Assembly (NCBI GenBank): GCA_018240935.1
Contig: JAFEEV010000199.1
Coordinates: forward strand, 1-8,807
Direction of reading: 5' to 3'
DNA from: Pseudomonadota bacterium
Lineage (GTDB): Bacteria > Pseudomonadota > Gammaproteobacteria > Burkholderiales > Nitrosomonadaceae
Length of the DNA stretch: 8,807 nucleotides
Below, piece by piece: positions 1-6,729 of the stretch. The translations under genes were made by a program, and so were the position numbers. The first letter of the stretch is position 1, and every line of letters starts with the position of its first letter. Under the pieces are notes generated by a model. That model was given only the letters and a program-made list of their open reading frames with translations, was not told the origin of the DNA and made no database searches.

Positions 1-1188
1 AAGGGCGATCCAACCGGTATGTTCTTAACTGATCCGCTGGCCAAGGGCGCTTCAGTCATTGATCGCCGCCTCAACGCACAAATTCAGTACAACGACAATT
101 TCTTCAATGACAAATTTAATGTGTTAGGCCGTGCATTTCTCGGCCGCTACAGTTATGAACAGCCAGGCTTTTACAGCGGGGAGAAAACCCTTTCCACCGG
201 CCCGAGCGACTGGCACGGCGTGGAGTTGCGTTTGCTCTCCACGGCTTTTGCCGATCATAAACTGATGGCGGGATTCGAATATCAAAACAACACCAGCATC
301 ACGCAAACCTTCCAGAACTTCGCCAATCCCGATGAAAATGTGCGTATCAAAAGCTCCGTGATGCGGCTGGGCGTATACCTGCAAGACGAATGGCGCATCA
401 CCGATACGCTGTCCGCCACCGTCGGATTGCGTTACGACCACAACCACTGGATCGGCAGCCGTCTGAGTCCGCGCGGCGCTTTGATCTGGCAGGCGACACC
501 CAAAGCCACATTCAAAGCGCTGTATGGCCGTGCGCACCGCTCGCCGAATTCGTACGAGCGCGATTACGGCGACGGTATTTCACAAGTCGCCAACCCGGGG
601 CTGCACAGCGAATTCATCGATACCGCCGAGCTGGTCGCGGATTATCTGGCTCAGCCTACCCTGAACTTGCGCGCCAGTGCTTACGCCTGGGACATGTATC
701 ACCTGATCGCGCTCGGCATCGATCCGCTCAGCGGATTGTCTCAGTATCAGCAAAGTTCCGGCAAAGTACTGGCCCGCGGCGCGGAACTGTCGCTCGATAA
801 AACCTGGGATTGGGGCGGCCGCGTGCGCGGCAGTTTCGGTCTTCAGAACGCCGAGCAGCAAAACTCCCATCTCCCCAACTCTCCGTATTATCTCGGCAAA
901 TTCAATTTTTCCCTGCCCATTCCGCTGATTACCGGATTGCGCGCCGGTTATGAGTTGCAATACTACGGCAAGCGCAAAACCCTGGATGGCTCCAACACCG
1001 GCGATTCCGTTATTTCCAACCTCAATCTGGTCACCAATATTCCGCAAATAAGAGGATTGGAAGCTTCGCTCAGTATTTATAACCTGTTCAACGAACATTA
1101 TTTGCACCCCGCCGCGGATACCAATTGGCAAAATACGCTGTTGCAGCCTGGCCGGACGGTTCGTTTCAGATTGGATTACCGCTTCTAA
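1..1188 (+). CDS. TonB-dependent outer-membrane receptor, C-terminal part (5' partial)
   Basis: The reading frame is open from base 1 and ends at TAA 1186-1188, giving 395 visible residues. The ATG at 19 is internal, because the six codons before it are in frame and the protein has no signal peptide or plug domain here. What is visible is a beta-barrel: alternating aromatic strands, a GLRYDHN strand, the YGRAHRSPNSYERDYG segment, a NLFNEHYL motif near the end, and a terminal phenylalanine (FRLDYRF) as expected for BAM-dependent insertion. These are typical of the BtuB/CirA-like branch of TonB-dependent receptors, which import iron chelates, cobalamin or other scarce ligands using TonB-ExbBD energy. 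The substrate cannot be told from the barrel alone. A gap of 71 bases separates it from the YfiR-like gene, and I see no convincing terminator in that gap, so co-transcription is possible. Confidence 0.9.
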   Translation, partial: KGDPTGMFLTDPLAKGASVIDRRLNAQIQYNDNFFNDKFNVLGRAFLGRYSYEQPGFYSGEKTLSTGPSDWHGVELRLLSTAFADHKLMAGFEYQNNTSITQTFQNFANPDENVRIKSSVMRLGVYLQDEWRITDTLSATVGLRYDHNHWIGSRLSPRGALIWQATPKATFKALYGRAHRSPNSYERDYGDGISQVANPGLHSEFIDTAELVADYLAQPTLNLRASAYAWDMYHLIALGIDPLSGLSQYQQSSGKVLARGAELSLDKTWDWGGRVRGSFGLQNAEQQNSHLPNSPYYLGKFNFSLPIPLITGLRAGYELQYYGKRKTLDGSNTGDSVISNLNLVTNIPQIRGLEASLSIYNLFNEHYLHPAADTNWQNTLLQPGRTVRFRLDYRF

Positions 1189-1259
1189 GTGCGCACCGGT
1201 ATGGCCCTCTCGTTCCGAAAATTCTGTCAGCAAACCCGGTGATAGCCCAAACTCGGATC

Positions 1260-1850
1260 ATGCTGCCGTATATATCGGCTAAACAGGACGCCGCAGCCAA
1301 TGGCAACGGTCTCGGCAGAAGTCGATTCCGCCTCCGTCCGTTCTCAATTCTTGTGTTATGTTGCTCATTACTGATGCATTCCTCCTGGACACAGGCGGAA
1401 CAACCATCGGAATACCGCTTAAAAGTCGCTTTCCTTTATAATTTCATGGCTTACACGGAGTGGCCGGGACAGCAAAGCGTTAATCTGAATTTCTGCATCT
1501 ACGGCGACGATCCATTTGGCGAACATTTGCAACATTTACGCGGCAAAAAAACCAACGAACAGGAAATCGTGATCCGGCACACGAAAAATATCGAAGATCT
1601 CGCCGCTTGCCAGGTTGTTTTCATTTCCCGCTCCATGGTTCACAATCTGAATGCCATCCTCAATCAATTGAACGATAGGCCGATATTAACCGTTAGTGAT
1701 AGCCCGAATGCCAGCCTGCAAGGGGTCGTAATCAATATGTCTATCAAAGAGGGCAAGGTAGCCTTTGAAGCCAATATCGCCAGCGCAAAAAGAAATGGCT
1801 TAAAACTCAGCTCTCAATTACTACGTTTCGCCAGTGAGGTATATCAATAA
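1260..1850 (+). CDS. YfiR/DUF4154 family periplasmic protein
   Basis: This 196-residue protein has a rather long basic N-region (RFRLRP, residues 22-27), a hydrophobic core at about 28-39 and a probable signal-peptidase site after TQA (residue 46), so it should be periplasmic. The mature part shows the DUF4154 pattern: EYRLKVAFLYNFMAYTEWP (51-69), NFCIYGDDPFG (77-87), CQVVFIS (117-123), ILTVSD (142-147) and KLSSQLLRFA (182-191). In Pseudomonas aeruginosa, YfiR binds the periplasmic domain of the cyclase YfiN and represses it. Here the next gene encodes a kinase with a comparable periplasmic domain, so I infer that kinase is the partner. The ATG at 1260 is chosen because it gives the family's usual length and a signal peptide. 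An in-frame ATG at 1125 lies inside the receptor gene. The ribosome site before 1260 is weak (GGA only three bases upstream), so the start is moderately sure. Mature cysteines are C79 and C117 only. Confidence 0.85.
   Translation: MLPYISAKQDAAANGNGLGRSRFRLRPFSILVLCCSLLMHSSWTQAEQPSEYRLKVAFLYNFMAYTEWPGQQSVNLNFCIYGDDPFGEHLQHLRGKKTNEQEIVIRHTKNIEDLAACQVVFISRSMVHNLNAILNQLNDRPILTVSDSPNASLQGVVINMSIKEGKVAFEANIASAKRNGLKLSSQLLRFASEVYQ
1836..1840 (+). promoter_or_regulatory. Ribosome binding site for the hybrid kinase gene
   Basis: The GAGGT sequence lies nine bases before the ATG at 1850, inside the last codons of the YfiR-like gene. It supports 1850 as the kinase start, and the TAATG junction implies translational coupling of the two proteins. 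Confidence 0.7.
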
Positions 1851-4612
1851 TGAAGAGTTCATCGTCGCCCGCCGTGACATTGCGCGCCAAATTGCAGCAA
1901 ATCAGCTTTGCCACGCAGGGCACCGCGATGCTGCTGGTTGCAATTTTGGTCATTTTAAGCAGCTTCTTCATCAGCTTTTTTTCGCTATTACAAACCAGTC
2001 AAGCAACGGCAAAACTGCTGGCGGAAAATGCAGTGGCGACACTGATGTTCCAGGACACGAGCACGGCCAAAACGTTGTTACATTCGCTGAACAATACCCG
2101 GGAAGTTCAAGCGGCGGCTATTTACACCGAAGAAAAAAAACAATTCGTGCAATATTCGGCGGAAGGTAAATCACTCCCAGAAACTGTGCCATCCCTGAGC
2201 GAAAGCTATACGACGAATATCGATTCGCTGACGATTAACCAGCCCATTTACTTCAATGATCAACTGCTGGGCAGCCTCTATCTGGAAATAACCTTATCAC
2301 CGCTTTACTGGCAGATATTGGTGTACGTCGTCATCACCCTCGCCGCTGCCGTTATCGCTTTATTTATCGCCAACCTGATGTTGCAGCGGCTGAACCGTTC
2401 CGTGCTCGATCCTCTCAACGAACTCTCCTCGGTCATGGAACATGTCACGAGCAAGGCGGATTATACGACCCGGCTGAAGCGGGGTGCGATTGCTGAGTTG
2501 AATACGCTTTCAAAGGGATTCAATAGTATGCTGGAGATGATTCAGGAACGTGATGTGAAGCTTGCCAACCATCTTGACCATCTCGAGGACGAAGTCACAA
2601 AAAGAACAGCGGAACTGGTTCTCGCCAAGGAATCTGCGGAAGCCGCCAGCAAAGCCAAAAGCGAATTTCTGGCCACGATGAGCCATGAGATCCGCACACC
2701 GATGAACGGTATTCTGGGTATGACCGAATTGTTGCTGGACACGCAGTTGGACAAGGATCAACGCCGCTTTGCGGAAACCGTTCAAAGTTCCGGCCAGCAC
2801 CTTCTGGGTATCATCAATGACATTCTTGATTTTTCCAAGATTGAATCGGATCACATGGAACTGGAGATTATCGATTTCGATCTGGTCAAGATGATCGAAG
2901 ATACATTGGTCATGTTCGCACAGTCCGCCGATAAAAAGGAGCTGGAACTGGCAGCGCAATTTTCCCCCCCCAATATCGCTTTCATGGTGCGCGGAGATTC
3001 TTTCCGGTTACGTCAAGTCATCGCAAATCTGCTCAACAACGCCATCAAGTTCACGGCGGAAGGCGAAGTCGTAATCCGCACAACGCTGACCGATGAATCC
3101 GAAACCATGGCCGGTATCAGCATCTGTGTGGAAGATACCGGCATTGGCATTCCGGCGGAACATCACGAAAAGATTTTTCAGCATTTCTCCCAAGCGGATG
3201 GTTCCACAACCCGCCAATACGGTGGAACCGGACTTGGACTCACCATCTGCAAGCGATTGCTGGAGTTGATGGGAGGCAGCATCCATGTCGACAGTTCACC
3301 GGGACAAGGTTCCAAGTTCTGGATTCACTTGCACCTGGAAAAATCGAAGCTGGAATACAGCCATTCTCCCAACATGGCCGATTTAGCGGGCATCAGGGTA
3401 TTAATTGTCGATGACAATCAAACCAACCGGGAAATTCTCAAGATTCAACTACAGAATCAGAAAATTAACGTTGCTTGCGCCGCCGGTGCCGAACAAGCGC
3501 TCAAGCTGATGACGCAAGCCTTGGAAAACAATCAATCCTTTCACTTGGCCATACTCGACATGCATATGCCTAAAATGAACGGATTGGAACTGGCGAATAA
3601 AATCCATCAGCATCCCGGCATGCGCAAAACCCGTATGATGATGTTGACTTCAACCCATGGCGATGCGAATCAACTGGAAAGGGAAAGCTCCGGTATTCTG
3701 CGCTGCGTCAACAAACCCATCCGGCAAAAAGAACTTTTTGAAATCATCCACGAAGTCATGGGGCGCGATCTTGCCGGTTCCGTCATGGAATCAGCGCCCG
3801 CGGAAGACCTGCCGTCCCAGCCGCCAGCCGTCATCAGCGGTAAAATTCTGGTTGCAGAAGACAATCCGGTTAATCAGGAAGTAGCCAAAGCAATGCTGGC
3901 CCGGCTCGGGATGGAAACGGCCATTGCCAACGATGGCAAACATGCTGTAGAACTCGCTTACAACAATCGGTACGATATCATTTTAATGGACTGTCAAATG
4001 CCGGTGATGGACGGTTTTGAAGCGACAGCGCAAATCCGCAAGCAATTCAGCGATATCCCGATCATCGCGCTCACCGCGAATGCAACCGAAGACGACCGTA
4101 ACCATTGCTTAAACGCCGGAATGAACGACTTCCTGTCAAAACCGTATTCGATTGATCAATTGCAACAAAAAATCATGAATTGGTTATCGAAAGAAAAAAG
4201 TAGCCGGCTGAATGCGGTAAAATCGGAAACTGTTGCTATAAAACCAGAACTTAACGCTATGCCCGCACTCAATCCGACACGGCTTAATCAAATTCGCGAG
4301 CTTGACTCATCCGGTGGAGATGGTTTGCTGCATAAAATCCTGCAAGCATTTCTCGAGTCGGCTGAAACTAATGTACATCAGCTCGAGCAAGCCATCGTCA
4401 ATAATGATGCCGATGGCTTGCGTCAAACAGCGCACGCATTAAAATCCAGCTCCGGAAACATCGGAGCAGAAAGCCTATCCGCCATTTTCAAACAACTGGA
4501 AGCGGATGGACGCTCAGGAGAATTCGCCCATGCCAAATCCCTGCAAGCAGACATGCAGCAGCAATACCAAAGTGTCGTCGCCGAGATTGAAAAAATACTC
4601 AACCCATCGTGA
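1850..4612 (+). CDS. Hybrid sensor histidine kinase, CHASE8-HAMP-HisKA-HATPase-REC-REC-HPt
   Basis: This 920-residue inner-membrane kinase overlaps the YfiR-like gene by one base (TAATG). Transmembrane helix 1 is at about 24-47. The periplasmic domain at about 49-153 has a CHASE8-like core (AENAVATLMFQDTSTAKTLL, 58-77). Helix 2 is at about 154-177, HAMP at about 178-232, and a probable coiled coil leads to HisKA with phospho-acceptor His279 in TMSHEIRTP. HATPase motifs are complete: N box NLLNNAIKF (393-401), DTGIGIP (429-435) and GGTGLGL (458-464). REC1 has D521/D522, acceptor D570, T600 and K622. REC2 has E670/D671, D714, T742 and K764. The C-terminal HPt has His862 in AHALKSSSG. The layout resembles BarA/GacS-type tripartite kinases but carries a second receiver domain. 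It should autophosphorylate, relay His-Asp-His, and pass phosphate to response regulators, for which the two receiver proteins downstream are the obvious candidates. The signal is unknown; control by the YfiR-like protein is inferred. Confidence 0.95.
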   Translation: MKSSSSPAVTLRAKLQQISFATQGTAMLLVAILVILSSFFISFFSLLQTSQATAKLLAENAVATLMFQDTSTAKTLLHSLNNTREVQAAAIYTEEKKQFVQYSAEGKSLPETVPSLSESYTTNIDSLTINQPIYFNDQLLGSLYLEITLSPLYWQILVYVVITLAAAVIALFIANLMLQRLNRSVLDPLNELSSVMEHVTSKADYTTRLKRGAIAELNTLSKGFNSMLEMIQERDVKLANHLDHLEDEVTKRTAELVLAKESAEAASKAKSEFLATMSHEIRTPMNGILGMTELLLDTQLDKDQRRFAETVQSSGQHLLGIINDILDFSKIESDHMELEIIDFDLVKMIEDTLVMFAQSADKKELELAAQFSPPNIAFMVRGDSFRLRQVIANLLNNAIKFTAEGEVVIRTTLTDESETMAGISICVEDTGIGIPAEHHEKIFQHFSQADGSTTRQYGGTGLGLTICKRLLELMGGSIHVDSSPGQGSKFWIHLHLEKSKLEYSHSPNMADLAGIRVLIVDDNQTNREILKIQLQNQKINVACAAGAEQALKLMTQALENNQSFHLAILDMHMPKMNGLELANKIHQHPGMRKTRMMMLTSTHGDANQLERESSGILRCVNKPIRQKELFEIIHEVMGRDLAGSVMESAPAEDLPSQPPAVISGKILVAEDNPVNQEVAKAMLARLGMETAIANDGKHAVELAYNNRYDIILMDCQMPVMDGFEATAQIRKQFSDIPIIALTANATEDDRNHCLNAGMNDFLSKPYSIDQLQQKIMNWLSKEKSSRLNAVKSETVAIKPELNAMPALNPTRLNQIRELDSSGGDGLLHKILQAFLESAETNVHQLEQAIVNNDADGLRQTAHALKSSSGNIGAESLSAIFKQLEADGRSGEFAHAKSLQADMQQQYQSVVAEIEKILNPS

Positions 4613-6729
4613 CAATAGAATCTTTTAGAATTTTACTGGCCGACGATGATGCGACGGTCAGGTTACTCATGCAAGCCGCTTTGGAGAAAGCCGGCTTCGA
4701 TGTCACCGTAGCGTGCGATGGCGCGGAAGCCGTTCGCTTGTTTGAGAAGGCCCCTGCGGATATGGTCATGCTGGACGTTGAAATGCCTGGCATGAACGGT
4801 TACCAGGTTTTCTCGTACTTACGGGAAAAAATCGGCGACGAATTGCCCATCATGATGGTAACCGGCATGGATGATATGCAGTCGATCAATCATGCCTTCG
4901 AAGCCGGCGCAACTGACTTTATCGCAAAGCCCATTAACTGGAATTTGATCGCTTACCGCATCTTGTATTTACGGCGCGGTTATCTGAACATGCTGGCGCT
5001 TAAGATTGCCAACGCACGCAGCAAAGCGATTTTCAGCGCTATCCCGGACACAATGTTTATTTTGAGCGATAAAGGCATAGTTATCGATATTTGCAGCCAC
5101 CCGGATAACACCCCCTGGCTGATCACCGACGCGGAAAACACATTGAGCCGGAGCTTGCCGGAAGAAATCGTCAACCTTTATCAAGGCGCAGCCGATCGGG
5201 CGCGCAATCACGGCACGGTGGAGCTTTTCGAGTATCCGCTCAAACTGGCCGGTGAAAAAACCAGATACTACGAAAACCGCATCGTCGTTATTGATCCGCA
5301 GGAAACATTATGCTTGGTCCGGGATATTACGGAACGCAAGGACTCCGAAAGCAAGATTTTTCACCTCGCTTATTTCGACAATCTGACCGGATTGCCTAAT
5401 CGCCAATCCTTCATGGAACGTCTGGAAGGTGAAATCAAGCGCGCCCGATATACCGGCAATAAATTGGCGGTGCTTTTTCTGGATCTGGACGGATTTAAAA
5501 GCATCAACGACACCATGGGGCACAATACCGGAGATATCGTGCTGCAATGGGCGGCAGAACGGTTGCAGAGCAGCACGCGCCCTTCCGATTTCGTCTCCCG
5601 GAGCAATGCGGATCAGTCGGAGGTCAAATTGGCTCGGCTCGGCGGTGACGAATTCACCGTCGTCATCCCTAATCTCTCCCGTGCGGAAGATGCATTGATT
5701 CTGGCGCACCGGATCCGCGAAACCATGCGCCGCCCTTTTCATCTCGAAAGCCGCGATGTGGTTCTGACTGCAAGTATCGGCATCGCCCTTTATCCGGATG
5801 ACGGCGCGGACGCGGAAACTTTGCTCAAGCATGCGGATACCGCCATGTATCACGCTAAAAACGAGGGCCGGGATAATTGCCAGTTCTATAACATAAATCT
5901 GACATCGCAAGCCGAAAAGCGCATGCACCTGGAAAATGATTTGCGCAATGCCTTGCAGCAAAATGAATTTTACCTCGTGTATCAGCCGCAGCTGGATGTT
6001 ATCAAAGAAAGTTTTCTATCGGCGGAAGCGCTTATTCGCTGGCAGCGTCCCAAACAAGGGCTGATTGCCCCGGCTGATTTTATCCCGCTGGCGGAAGAAA
6101 ACGGTCTCATCATTCCGATCGGGGAATGGGTGCTGCGAACGGCCTGCACCGAAGCCGCGCGGTGGCACCAAAATGGCCAATCCTTACAAGTTGCCGTCAA
6201 CCTTTCGCCGCTGCAAATCAAAAATCCCGACTTCGTTCAGAATGTGCTCGGCGTCCTGAGTGAAACCGGTTTTCCGCCCGATAAGCTGGTGCTGGAAATT
6301 ACCGAAGGTGCTTTGATGGAACACAGTGAAAATACGTTAGCCACGCTACTGGCGTTGCGTGAGCATCATATCCAAATCGCCTTGGACGATTTCGGCACAG
6401 GCTATTCGTCGATGAATTATCTCAAACGATTACCCATCAATCACATCAAGGTGGATCAGAGCTTCGTGCGCGGCCTGCAAGATAATAAAGAAAATCTCGC
6501 GATTGTCCGCGCTATTATTTCCTTAGCGAAAAACCTTGGTTTTTCCGTTACCGCTGAAGGCATCGAATCATTACATCAAGCTCAGATTCTGAAATATTTC
6601 GGCTGCGAAACCTTGCAGGGTTACTATTTCAGCGAACCGGTCACGATACAAGAAATGCTTGCGCTCACCGACAAACAGTGGTCCATTCAGGCACTCAAGC
6701 CTCCCGGAGTCAATCATGAAAGTAGCTGA
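4609..6729 (+). CDS. Response regulator REC-PAS-GGDEF-EAL, predicted dual c-di-GMP cyclase/phosphodiesterase
   Basis: The 706-residue cytoplasmic protein starts at GTG 4609, overlapping the kinase stop by four bases (GTGA). The first ATG would be codon 21 and would remove the receiver's acidic pocket, so GTG is preferred; no strong ribosome site is visible and coupling probably drives initiation. REC (about 6-120) has D12-D14, phospho-acceptor D56, T85 and K107. A PAS-like domain spans about 135-243. The GGDEF domain (about 250-428) has DNLTGLPNR and intact GGDEF at 345-349. The EAL domain (about 440-690) has EAL at 473-475 and all expected catalytic residues: N531, E563, D593/D594, K614, E650 and Q670, with the same spacing as I recall for the phosphodiesterase RocR. 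Both synthesis and degradation of c-di-GMP are therefore possible, and phosphorylation or PAS input may decide which dominates. The loop before GGDEF carries an insertion after RPSD (324-327), which should alter product inhibition. Phosphate probably comes from the upstream kinase. Confidence 0.95.
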   Translation: MTIESFRILLADDDATVRLLMQAALEKAGFDVTVACDGAEAVRLFEKAPADMVMLDVEMPGMNGYQVFSYLREKIGDELPIMMVTGMDDMQSINHAFEAGATDFIAKPINWNLIAYRILYLRRGYLNMLALKIANARSKAIFSAIPDTMFILSDKGIVIDICSHPDNTPWLITDAENTLSRSLPEEIVNLYQGAADRARNHGTVELFEYPLKLAGEKTRYYENRIVVIDPQETLCLVRDITERKDSESKIFHLAYFDNLTGLPNRQSFMERLEGEIKRARYTGNKLAVLFLDLDGFKSINDTMGHNTGDIVLQWAAERLQSSTRPSDFVSRSNADQSEVKLARLGGDEFTVVIPNLSRAEDALILAHRIRETMRRPFHLESRDVVLTASIGIALYPDDGADAETLLKHADTAMYHAKNEGRDNCQFYNINLTSQAEKRMHLENDLRNALQQNEFYLVYQPQLDVIKESFLSAEALIRWQRPKQGLIAPADFIPLAEENGLIIPIGEWVLRTACTEAARWHQNGQSLQVAVNLSPLQIKNPDFVQNVLGVLSETGFPPDKLVLEITEGALMEHSENTLATLLALREHHIQIALDDFGTGYSSMNYLKRLPINHIKVDQSFVRGLQDNKENLAIVRAIISLAKNLGFSVTAEGIESLHQAQILKYFGCETLQGYYFSEPVTIQEMLALTDKQWSIQALKPPGVNHESS
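6706..6709 (+). promoter_or_regulatory. Ribosome binding site for the HDOD-REC-GGDEF gene
   Basis: GGAG lies six bases before the ATG at 6716, within the 3' end of the GGDEF-EAL gene. It decides the start in favour of 6716 over an in-frame ATG at 6659, which would add 19 residues of low-complexity character overlapping the previous gene. Confidence 0.75.

Noticed and set aside
741..766. A 26-base near repeat shared with 6994-7019 (24 identical bases)
   Set aside because: Both copies encode the same QYQQSS-type peptide in unrelated proteins, and flanking sequence differs; most likely chance with common codons.
580..1233. Long open frames on the minus strand, also near 5308-5961 and 2510-2959
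   Set aside because: They lie opposite well-supported genes and their translations show no domain pattern; they reflect codon composition of the real genes.
1125..1259. Upstream in-frame ATG at 1125 as start of the YfiR-like gene
   Set aside because: It would lie inside the receptor gene and put 45 unrelated residues before the signal peptide; 1260 gives the usual family length.
1189..1259. Terminator or promoter between the receptor and YfiR-like genes
   Set aside because: CACCGG near 1195 and CCGGTG near 1236 can pair, but the loop is about 35 bases and no T-run follows; no convincing -35/-10 pair was seen.
1834..2169. A 111-residue plus-strand frame overlapping the start of the kinase gene
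   Set aside because: It is out of frame with the membrane and CHASE8-like region, has no recognisable motif, and its translation looks like a shadow.
6659..6715. Upstream ATG at 6659 as start of the HDOD protein
   Set aside because: It overlaps the EAL coding end by 71 bases and adds residues without domain character, while 6716 has GGAG at good spacing.
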